Source of the DNA: an uncultured Oscillospiraceae bacterium
GTDB taxonomy: Bacteria > Bacillota > Clostridia > Oscillospirales > Ruminococcaceae
Assembly: GCA_910584715.1 (NCBI GenBank)
Contig: CAJUAN010000005.1
Location: 72,429 to 136,428 of the forward strand
Direction of reading: 5' to 3'
DNA length: 64,000 nucleotides
This document shows, in pieces, positions 50,660 through 57,823 of this stretch (positions are counted from its first letter, which is position 1; every line of letters begins with the position of its first letter). The notes below the pieces were generated by a model that worked only from the letters and a program-made list of their open reading frames with translations, searched no databases and was not told where the DNA came from. Both the position numbers and the translations under genes were made by a program.

Positions 50660-52708
50660 TCATTCCTTGTCCGAGCTTACTATTTTGCAGTAGCTTCTTG
50701 AAGTGATAAAGTACACCGCCGTGTAGACCAGTGAAAACGCTCCGAAGCAGCAAAGGGTCATGACCGCAAAAAGGGCGGTGTTGTTCAAACCGAAAATCAA
50801 AAGGAGCCGCGATACTATGGGGAAAGCAAAAAACATATGCAGTCCCGCCGCCGCAAGCGGCATGAAAAACACCGTAAGCACCTGCGAATTAATGCTTTTG
50901 CGTATCTCCGCTTTAGTCATTCCAACCTTTTGGAGTATGCCGAACTTGGATCTGTCCTCGAAGCCCTCAGATATCTGTTTGTAGTACATTATAAGAGCCG
51001 CCGCGCATATAAATACCATGCCGAAAACAATGCCGAGAAAAAACAATCCGCCGTACATCGCAAGGAAATCCGTCTCGTCGTTTGCCGCGCTTTCCACGCG
51101 GTATCCGCACCATTCGTCCTCTCTGCCCGCGTCGGCTAAGTCCTTTTGCTGCTGAGCGAGAGAAAAAAGGATATCCTCAAATATTTTGACCTGTTTTTCC
51201 TTATCGCAGCTAAGGTCGAAGCCGTAGTAATTGTGCAGACCCGAGGCATATTTTTCCTCGTATACCTCAAACTGCTTTTCGTAAATATCCTCTATCACGC
51301 TTTCGTCCGAAACGAATATATACGATTCTGAGGCAAAGCTTGCCATTGAGCTTCCTCTCATGACGAAGCCCTCGGCTTTTCCGACTATATCAAAGCTGCC
51401 CGTATCGCCCAGTTCCTTTATTGTTATGCTGTCATAGCCATAGTCCGATTTTACGGATTCGATAAGAGCCTGATTCCTTTCGAGGGAAATATTTTGTCCC
51501 GTGATATTGTTGTAGTACCGGACGGGTACGAACGTTATATAGCGCACGTCAGCGGAAATTATATCAGTATCCGTAGGGTCAAGGGAGACTGTATTTTCGT
51601 CAAAAGCACCCGCTATGGAAATATAGCTGTACTCCATTTCGTTTTCGGGAACTTCCCCGAACCGTTCAAGCGCGGACTTTGCGGCGTTCCTTACGCGCTG
51701 TACGTCCGCGTCCTCCGTCGAATAGGTGTTTATGAGAATATTCCGCGGGTAACGCTGACGGAGCATATCCTTCATTCCCGCAAAAAGACAGGTGGTGGAG
51801 GAAAGCGTTACCAGCAGCATGGTGGCAAGAATGCAGATAGAAGCCAGTCCCGCGCCGTTTCGCTTCATGCGGTAGGTCATCTGGGATACCGACACGAAAT
51901 GGTTGGTCTTATAGTAATAGTTCTTGTTTTTTTGCAGTACCCTGCATACTGCCACAGAGCCTGCTATAAACAGCAGATAGGTAGCGATTATAACCATAAG
52001 CACCGCCGCGAAGAACACGAAAACAGCCGCCAGCGGATTTTCAATAGTCACGGCAAAATAATAGGAGATACCGAGAAGTACCGCCCCGGAAACCGCAAGG
52101 AACCAGTTTGCTCTGGGAGGTTTTTCCCCCGAATTTTCGCTGTGGAGCAGCTCCACCGGATTGGAAAGATGTATCTGCCGCAGGGCGTTTATGAGTATCA
52201 GGACGAATATCACGGCGTAAACTATAAGCGAATCTCTCACAGACGCCGGTTCAACCCTAAAGTCATAGGAAGCCGTTCCGCCCAGCATTTTCGTCAGCAA
52301 AAGCTCGGAAAGCTTTGAGAAGAGTATGCCCAGACCCAGACCGGCAGCCTCGGAAACAAGGTACATAAAAAAGGTCTCCCAGACAAGTATGCGTGCGATA
52401 TTGCGCTTTCCCATGCCGAGAACGTTGTAGAGACCGAACTCGGTCTTCCTGCGCCTTATCAGGAACGAGTTTGTGTAGAACAGGAATATAGCCGAAAATA
52501 CAGCCAGTACCCAACAGCCGAGCATTATCAGAGCCTGCATTGTCTCGCCGCCCCGCATTTTGGCGACAAAGCCATTTTCCGACAGAAACGAGGTGATGTA
52601 GTACATCATTATCATTCCCGAGCAGGCGAACAGGTACGGAAGATAGGAGCGGTAGTTTTTCTTTATTCCCCCCGCCGCAAGCCTGGGGTACAAAAATGTT
52701 GTTTTCAC
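50660..52708 (-). CDS. BceB-like ABC transporter permease
   Basis: 682 aa. Ten hydrophobic segments with a large extracytoplasmic domain (~310-530) between segments 7 and 8, the hallmark of BceB/FtsX-type permeases that detect and resist peptide antibiotics acting on lipid-linked wall precursors. FtsX-like pieces: FLIRRRKTEFGLYNVLGMGKRNIA near the N-terminus and FGILQKVGMTKAEIRKSIN near the end. Its ATG overlaps the stop of the ATPase gene by 4 nt. A BceS-type kinase with a short loop was not found; the PhoR-like kinase 2.6 kb away is of another class. Confidence 0.9.
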   Translation of the reverse strand: MKTTFLYPRLAAGGIKKNYRSYLPYLFACSGMIMMYYITSFLSENGFVAKMRGGETMQALIMLGCWVLAVFSAIFLFYTNSFLIRRRKTEFGLYNVLGMGKRNIARILVWETFFMYLVSEAAGLGLGILFSKLSELLLTKMLGGTASYDFRVEPASVRDSLIVYAVIFVLILINALRQIHLSNPVELLHSENSGEKPPRANWFLAVSGAVLLGISYYFAVTIENPLAAVFVFFAAVLMVIIATYLLFIAGSVAVCRVLQKNKNYYYKTNHFVSVSQMTYRMKRNGAGLASICILATMLLVTLSSTTCLFAGMKDMLRQRYPRNILINTYSTEDADVQRVRNAAKSALERFGEVPENEMEYSYISIAGAFDENTVSLDPTDTDIISADVRYITFVPVRYYNNITGQNISLERNQALIESVKSDYGYDSITIKELGDTGSFDIVGKAEGFVMRGSSMASFASESYIFVSDESVIEDIYEKQFEVYEEKYASGLHNYYGFDLSCDKEKQVKIFEDILFSLAQQQKDLADAGREDEWCGYRVESAANDETDFLAMYGGLFFLGIVFGMVFICAAALIMYYKQISEGFEDRSKFGILQKVGMTKAEIRKSINSQVLTVFFMPLAAAGLHMFFAFPIVSRLLLIFGLNNTALFAVMTLCCFGAFSLVYTAVYFITSRSYCKIVSSDKE

Positions 52709-53469
52709 TGCGCGTCCCCTCCCGAAGCAATAAGAGTAAGTGTATCGGAAATTCGCTTATAAAGCTCGTCGTCGCCGCAGTCCCCGCGGTAAAGCTGGTG
52801 GAACACCTCGCCGTCCTTGATGAACAAAACGCGGTTGGCGCGGCTTGCGGCTTTTACGGAATGCGTAACCATAAGTATAGTCTGTCCCTCGGCGTTGAGC
52901 TGTGAGAACAGTGACAGCAGCTCGTCCGCGGAACGGGAATCCAACGCGCCGGTAGGCTCGTCCGCAAGGAGCATTTTGGGGTCGGTTATCATTGCCCGCG
53001 CCGCGGCGGTGCGCTGCTTTTGACCTCCCGATATCTCATAGGGGTACTTGTCAAGCAGGCGCGTTATCCCAAGCCTTGCGGCGGTGTGGTCGAGCCGCGG
53101 GGACATCTCTCGGTAGCTCATTCCCGCAAGAACAAGTGGCAGCAGAACGTTGTCGCGGACGGTAAAGTTGTCCAGCAGATTGAAGTCCTGGAAGACAAAC
53201 CCCAGATTGTTCCGTCTGAAAGCGGCGGCGTCCTTTTCCTTTATTTTGGAAAAATCCGTTCCGTCCAGAACCACGTTTCCTCCCGTGGGCTTGTCGAGAG
53301 CCGCTAAAATGTTCAGCAGCGTGGTCTTGCCCGAACCGCTCTCTCCCATAATGGCGATGTATTCCCCCTTTTCGGCGGTAAAGGTGACGTTTTTCAGCGC
53401 CTCCACCTTGTTTGACCCAAGCCGCTGGGTGTATACCTTTTTTACGTTTTTTACTTCAAGTACAGGCAT
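52705..53469 (-). CDS. BceA-like ABC transporter ATPase
   Basis: 254 aa. Walker A GESGSGKTTLLN (near 40), Q-loop FQDFNLLDNFTVRDNVLLPL, signature ISGGQKQRTAAARAM, Walker B LLADEPTGALD and switch VTHSVKAAS. Matches the MacB/LolD/BceA class. The start at 53469 has AAAGGAG 7 nt upstream; an earlier in-frame ATG at 53532 lies within the promoter region. First gene of an operon with the permease and mtgA. Confidence 0.94.
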   Translation of the reverse strand: MPVLEVKNVKKVYTQRLGSNKVEALKNVTFTAEKGEYIAIMGESGSGKTTLLNILAALDKPTGGNVVLDGTDFSKIKEKDAAAFRRNNLGFVFQDFNLLDNFTVRDNVLLPLVLAGMSYREMSPRLDHTAARLGITRLLDKYPYEISGGQKQRTAAARAMITDPKMLLADEPTGALDSRSADELLSLFSQLNAEGQTILMVTHSVKAASRANRVLFIKDGEVFHQLYRGDCGDDELYKRISDTLTLIASGGDAQ

Positions 53470-53502
53470 AGCTGTTCTCCTTTCGTTTATGTTTCTGTAC
53501 TT

Positions 53503-53576
53503 AGTATAACCGAAAGGGAAAATGTCCGCCATAGCTTCGGCTTACATTTTCCCTTTCAAATCTTACATTTTTGTAA
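53503..53576 (-). promoter_or_regulatory. Control region of the BceAB-like operon
   Basis: A TATACT -10 (53508-53503, minus) has a poor -35 (TGGCGG). Upstream lie the 13-bp inverted repeat AAAGGGAAAATGT/ACATTTTCCCTTT (53513-53525, 53544-53556) and the perfect palindrome TTACATTTTTGTAA (53563-53576). A weak -35 with upstream dyads fits an activator-dependent promoter. Confidence 0.6.
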
Positions 53577-53590
53577 TATCGGGCAGAACG

Positions 53591-53791
53591 TCATTGATTT
53601 TCAAGCATATCCAGAGCGCGGCGGATAAAATCGGCTTTTGATATGCCTTCGTCTTTGCAGTAGTCGTCCACGCGCTGTTTTTCTTCGGGTTTAAGGTCGG
53701 CTACAAAACGGGCGTAATGTTCTTTTTGATATTGGGTATTGTATTTGCTTTTATTAAACTTTGGCGGTCTTTCCATATATTTTTCATCCAA
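53591..53791 (-). CDS. Small ribbon-helix-helix-like protein
   Basis: 66 aa. Basic N-terminus (PPKFNKSKYNTQYQKEHYAR), a short strand (FVADLKPEE), then helices (KQRVDDYCKDEGISKADFIRRALDML). The layout is similar to the RHH protein at 29925, but sequence identity is limited. No toxin gene is next to it; the plus-strand 87-aa gene is divergent. It may be an orphan DNA-binding protein. Confidence 0.7.
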   Translation of the reverse strand: MDEKYMERPPKFNKSKYNTQYQKEHYARFVADLKPEEKQRVDDYCKDEGISKADFIRRALDMLENQ

Positions 53792-53959
53792 AGAATTGTC
53801 CTCCTTAAATTAATACTTTATCATATTATTAGAAATTATTTATTAATTGACATCTCACGTACTTGGGTATATAATTATAATTAGAAAACATTTTGTAGGG
53901 GACAGGAGACCCGTTCCCTACGGAAATAACCTGTAGACCAAACGAAAGGACTGTTTATT

Positions 53960-54223
53960 ATGAGCGAACTTATAAAAGAATTCTACGACTCGGAAATGTG
54001 CGAGGCAAGCCGCAGCTTCAAACTTTCCGAAGAGGGCAAGGAGGCGCTGAAAATACGCGATGATATATATGAACAGCTTGAAAAAAATCTCAGCAAAGAG
54101 AACCTTGACCTGCTTGAAAGATATTTAGACTTAAACGGCGTTGTCAACAATGAAGAAATTTTCCACGCCTACATCGGCGGTATGAAAGACCTGATACGCT
54201 TCGCCTCCGGCATTTTTATGTAG
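53960..54223 (+). CDS. 87-aa hypothetical protein, helical and acidic
   Basis: Starts MSELIKEFYDSEMCEASRSF; charged helices (KALKIRDDIYEQLEKNLSKENLDLLERYLDLNG in overview) and a final VNNEEIFHAYIGGMKDLIRFASGIFM. No signal peptide. GAAAGGA lies about 13 nt before the ATG. Such short helical proteins are common in gut Clostridia, but I cannot assign a function. Confidence 0.7.
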   Translation: MSELIKEFYDSEMCEASRSFKLSEEGKEALKIRDDIYEQLEKNLSKENLDLLERYLDLNGVVNNEEIFHAYIGGMKDLIRFASGIFM

Positions 54224-54251
54224 CATTTATATACATATAGTAATAAATCCG

Positions 54252-54887
54252 CTAAAGTTTACAGATATAGCCTTGCAAATGTCCTTTCAGCGGACACTCG
54301 CCGCACTTGGGACTGCGGGCGGTGCAAAACTCCCTGCCGAAAATAACCAGCCTGTGGCAGAAATCGCTGCCCTCCTTGGGAGGGATTATTTTCAGCAAGT
54401 CCTGTTCAACCTTTTGGGGCTCCTTTTCCTTTGTGAGACCCAGCCGTCCGCAGATGCGTATGCAGTGGGTGTCGGTGACTATGGCGGGCAGACCGTGAAC
54501 GTCCCCCATGATAAGGTTAGCGGTCTTTCGCCCTATCCCGGGGAGGGTGGTAAGCTCCTCAATGGTTCGGGGCATTTCGCCTCCGAAATCGTACAGAAGT
54601 CTGCGGCACATTCCCACAATGCTTTTCGCTTTTGTCTTGTAGAGGCCGCAGGGCTTGATTATCTCGGCGACGTCGTTCTCGTCCGCCTCGGCAAAGGCTT
54701 CAAGGGTGGGGTACTTCTCAAAAAGCGGCTTCGTGACAATGTTGACCCGCGCATCGGTGCACTGGGCGGAAAGCCGTCCCGCTATCATAAGCTCGTAGGG
54801 CTTTTCATAGGTAAGCGAACACCGCGCATCGGGATATATGGCTGCCAGTCCCTCAATAGCGAGGGCGGCTCTTTCTTTTTTGGTCAT
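54252..54887 (-). CDS. nth: Endonuclease III
   Basis: 211 aa base-excision repair DNA glycosylase/AP lyase for oxidised pyrimidines. Helix-hairpin-helix TLPGIGRKTANLIMG with the catalytic Lys, and catalytic Asp in VTDTHC. The C-terminal [4Fe-4S] motif begins normally (Cx6Cx2C in CTARSPKCGEC), but the fourth Cys comes 10 residues later instead of the usual 5 (PLKGHLQGYIC), so cluster geometry may differ. It follows the 125-aa gene by 26 nt, in the two-component operon. Confidence 0.93.
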   Translation of the reverse strand: MTKKERAALAIEGLAAIYPDARCSLTYEKPYELMIAGRLSAQCTDARVNIVTKPLFEKYPTLEAFAEADENDVAEIIKPCGLYKTKAKSIVGMCRRLLYDFGGEMPRTIEELTTLPGIGRKTANLIMGDVHGLPAIVTDTHCIRICGRLGLTKEKEPQKVEQDLLKIIPPKEGSDFCHRLVIFGREFCTARSPKCGECPLKGHLQGYICKL

Positions 54888-54913
54888 GGCAGATTTTCCT
54901 TTCCGTATATTTG

Positions 54914-55291
54914 TCAGTCTGTCGTTCCCACCTGAAAATCGTCCTCATAGACTATCCTTCCGGGAGTATCGGTATACACGACGTCGTAAGGGATACCGTA
55001 CTTCTCAAGCAGTTCAAGGAGCGGCTCGATATGTTCAAGCATAGCGTCCGCCTTTTCGGTTTTGAACCATGTCACCGCGCCGTCGGGATTTTCGTTGTCC
55101 TTTCCGTAGAACGGCGGCACCGGAAGATTTTCGAGGAACCACTTGTGGGTACGGTCGTAGATGTCCGCGTCCTCCTTGGAGTAAACGCCGTCCCGCACCC
55201 TGCGCCAGTTCAGTATAAAAACGCCAACGGGCTTCTGCGTTCTGTAGGCGATCTCCCGCCCCTGTATACGCATATATTTAAACGTCTTCAT
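54914..55291 (-). CDS. Hypothetical protein coupled to the PhoR-like kinase
   Basis: 125 aa. Starts MKTFKYMRIQGREIAYRTQK, followed by a Trp/Arg-rich stretch (GVFILNWRRVRDGVY) and a late LLELLEKYGIPYDVVYTDTPG. No membrane segment. The ATG overlaps the kinase stop by 14 nt, with GGGGGA upstream, so expression is coupled. I do not recognise a family. Confidence 0.75.
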   Translation of the reverse strand: MKTFKYMRIQGREIAYRTQKPVGVFILNWRRVRDGVYSKEDADIYDRTHKWFLENLPVPPFYGKDNENPDGAVTWFKTEKADAMLEHIEPLLELLEKYGIPYDVVYTDTPGRIVYEDDFQVGTTD

Positions 55292-56729
55292 TCGGAGATT
55301 CCCCCTCTTCCTCAATAACGCGCCCCTTTACCTCGAACCAGAACGTGCTTCCCACGCCTATCTCGGAGCGCACCCCAAACTTGAAATTGTGCCGTTTCAG
55401 GATCTGCTTCACAATTGAAAGCCCAAGACCGGTGCCTATCACCTCCCGCTTGTTTTTCTCGGCACGGTAGTACCTGTCGAATATCAGCGGCAGCAGATCG
55501 GGCTCTATGCCTTTTCCCGTGTCGGTTATCTCAATCCGCGCGGTATTAGCGTCCTTTATAAGCAGGTTTATATAGACGTTCTTGTTTTCCCCCGTGTAGT
55601 TTACGGCGTTGTTTATCAGGTTATAGAGCACCTGCTCTATCTTGATAACGTCCGCTTCGGTCTCGAAATCGGTCTCGGCGTTTACGTAGAAGCTATAGCC
55701 CTGCTGCTCAGACAGCAGAGTGTACCGTCCCATGATTTCATGAATTTTTTTAGTAATGGAAAATTTGCTCAGGTTAAGCCCCTCGGAGCCGCTCTCCAGC
55801 TTTGAAAGGTCGAGGATATCGTTTACCAGCGCGGCAAGGCGGTCGCTTTCCTCAATTATGATGTTCACGTGCTCGGAACGCTTTGCGGGATTGTCGCCCG
55901 AAAGGTCGCGTATCATCTCCGCGTAGGCTTTCACCATTGTCAGAGGCGTTCTCAGGTCGTGGGAAATATTTGCGATAAGATCGCGGCGGAGACCGTCCAC
56001 CTTGGATATTTCTGCGGCGGCGTAGTTAAGGGTCTCGGCGAGAGTTTCCGTCTCACTGTAGCCCCTTCCGTCGAACTCGGCGGAGTAATCTCCGTGCCCC
56101 AGCTTTTTCGCGGATTTAGTAATACGAACGATAGGGGTCTCGATAAGCCTCGCAAGAAAGTAGGATATGCCAAGTCCCAGAACAAGAAGCATAATACTTA
56201 TCTGAAATATCTGGCTGTTGATGATAGTCTTTGTGGAATCCAGAGGCTCCAGGGAGGTGTTCAGGAAAATGTAGCCGCTGGGGTCTGACTGGTCTCCGAG
56301 AACCATAACAAACAGCATTGTGTCGGTATTGAACCGCGGGTTCTTGACCTCGGCGTAGTATATCCCCGAGGAGCTTGCCACAGCCTTTGCCCTGTACTTA
56401 TAAAGCCCCGCCGAGTAAATGCCGTGCACAAGGCAGTTGTTCGCCATCATATCGTAGGAATAAACACGGTTCCCGTAAGCGTCCTGAATGAGTATGCACA
56501 TATCGTTGTCATAGGCGAGAAGATCAAGATTGTCGGTGGTGAATTCGTCCTGGCTCCACCCCGTAAGGATATAGCTTGCGGTTTCAAAAATATTCTTTGT
56601 TTTCGTGCGCTTGTAGGTGGATTCGAGAGATATCCCGAAGCTGAACCATAACAGCGCGATTATGCTTACGATAAAAATGGCGAAATATATCCATACCGTG
56701 TTGCGTATGGTTTTGAAATTCTTTTTCAC
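55278..56729 (-). CDS. Membrane sensor histidine kinase, PhoR/ResE type
   Basis: 483 aa. Transmembrane helices at ~11-31 and ~165-187 flank a ~130-residue extracytoplasmic sensor; HAMP (~185-240, LIETPIVRITKSAKKLGHGDYS), HisKA with H257 in NISHDLRTPL, HATPase with NLINNAVNYT, DTGKGIEP and GTGLGLSIVKQIL. Probable bifunctional kinase/phosphatase for the response regulator 45 nt upstream. Its ligand is unknown; the BceAB-like operon is a possible target but this is speculative. Confidence 0.93.
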   Translation of the reverse strand: MKKNFKTIRNTVWIYFAIFIVSIIALLWFSFGISLESTYKRTKTKNIFETASYILTGWSQDEFTTDNLDLLAYDNDMCILIQDAYGNRVYSYDMMANNCLVHGIYSAGLYKYRAKAVASSSGIYYAEVKNPRFNTDTMLFVMVLGDQSDPSGYIFLNTSLEPLDSTKTIINSQIFQISIMLLVLGLGISYFLARLIETPIVRITKSAKKLGHGDYSAEFDGRGYSETETLAETLNYAAAEISKVDGLRRDLIANISHDLRTPLTMVKAYAEMIRDLSGDNPAKRSEHVNIIIEESDRLAALVNDILDLSKLESGSEGLNLSKFSITKKIHEIMGRYTLLSEQQGYSFYVNAETDFETEADVIKIEQVLYNLINNAVNYTGENKNVYINLLIKDANTARIEITDTGKGIEPDLLPLIFDRYYRAEKNKREVIGTGLGLSIVKQILKRHNFKFGVRSEIGVGSTFWFEVKGRVIEEEGESPNEDV

Positions 56730-56774
56730 ATAATTTCCTTTCCTTTTATGAAAGCGTGTTCACGTCCGTAACAG

Positions 56775-57464
56775 TCAGGCGCGGGGAACCTCTCCCCCGT
56801 CAAACTTGTAGCCCATTCCGCGGAGGGTGACAATGAATTTGCGGTACTCCCCCAAAGAGCTTCGGAGCATTTTGATATGCGTGTCAACGGTGCGGTCGTC
56901 GCCGTAAAAGTCGTATCCCCAGACCTCTTCAAGAAGCTTTTCACGGGAAAGGGCGATCCCCTTGTTCCGTACCAAATAGAACAGCAGGTCGTATTCCTTG
57001 GGTGTAAGCTGTGCAGGTACTCCGTCAATAGTCACCTCTCTGCCGACAACGTTTATCTCCAGTCCCTCGAACCGGAGCTTTTCTATCTTGTTTTCCTCGG
57101 CCGCCCCGCCTCGTTTCAGAACCGCCTTTATCCTTGCCAGCAGCTCCTTAGGCGAGAATGGCTTTACAACATAATCGTCCACGCCTATCTCGAAGCCGAA
57201 CAGCTTGTCGTACTCCTCACCCCGCGCCGAAAGCATTATCACGGGTATCTGTTTTGTCTTTCGTATTTCCTTTACCGCCGAATAGCCGTCCAGCCTCGGC
57301 ATCATGATATCCATAACTATAATGTCGAAATCCTCTTTTCGGCAGATCTCCACCGCTTCCATGCCGTTTTCAGCTTCGGCGGTCTCGTACCCCTCAAATT
57401 CGGCATACTCCTTTACAACGTTGCGTATCATTTTTTCATCGTCCACAATAAGAATTTTAGGCAT
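56775..57464 (-). CDS. OmpR/PhoB-family response regulator
   Basis: 229 aa. Receiver with phospho-acceptor D52 in VMDIMMPRLDG and the DDE acidic pocket at the start (ILIVDDEKMIR), then a winged-helix DNA-binding domain (TPKEYDLLFYLVRNKGIALSREKLL, DDRTVDTHIKMLRSSLG). AAGGAAG lies about 10 nt before the ATG at 57464; a longer frame upstream is unsupported. First gene of a four-gene operon with the kinase, the 125-aa protein and nth. Confidence 0.94.
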   Translation of the reverse strand: MPKILIVDDEKMIRNVVKEYAEFEGYETAEAENGMEAVEICRKEDFDIIVMDIMMPRLDGYSAVKEIRKTKQIPVIMLSARGEEYDKLFGFEIGVDDYVVKPFSPKELLARIKAVLKRGGAAEENKIEKLRFEGLEINVVGREVTIDGVPAQLTPKEYDLLFYLVRNKGIALSREKLLEEVWGYDFYGDDRTVDTHIKMLRSSLGEYRKFIVTLRGMGYKFDGGEVPRA

Positions 57465-57658
57465 ACTTACCGCACTTCCTTTTCTGATTTTTAAAGCCGC
57501 GGGAAAAGATACCCGCGTTCCGGAGCGGCGGGAACAAAATATAATAAAAAAGCAATATTCTCTCGCCGGCATATAACTGTCTACCGTATATTTTAACATT
57601 TAATTGTGACGGTTTTGTGAAACTTTATCCTCTTTTCGGTGTTTATTTTTTATAAATA

Positions 57659-57687
57659 TTGACAAAAATAAATTTGTTTTGTATAAT
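57659..57687 (+). promoter_or_regulatory. Promoter of the GGDEF/EAL gene
   Basis: TTGACA (57659-57664), 17 nt, TATAAT (57682-57687). Confidence 0.9.
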
Positions 57688-57693
57688 ATATTT

Positions 57694-57823
57694 GTAAGGA
57701 ATTCTAAACGTTAATACCGCGTTTCGACCCCTCCGACTCATAATCGCTGTGAGAACTGCCGGAGCCGACTCGTACGTTTTAAATCATACATAGCACTATA
57801 TGTCATCGGGAGGAGTGATCGGA
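57694..57823 (+). ncRNA. Structured 5' leader of the GGDEF/EAL gene
   Basis: About 130 nt from the predicted start to the ATG. AAACGT...ACGTTT can close a multibranch fold that contains CTCCG/CGGAG with CTCA/TGAG inside it. It lacks the GEMM-I and GEMM-II signatures known to me. The leader ends at the RBS (GGGAGGAG), so it could control translation. Confidence 0.4.

Noticed and set aside
53591..54223. Toxin-antitoxin pair made of the RHH protein and the 87-aa protein
   Set aside because: The two genes are divergent with a 168-nt gap rather than overlapping in one operon, and the 87-aa protein has no toxin motif.
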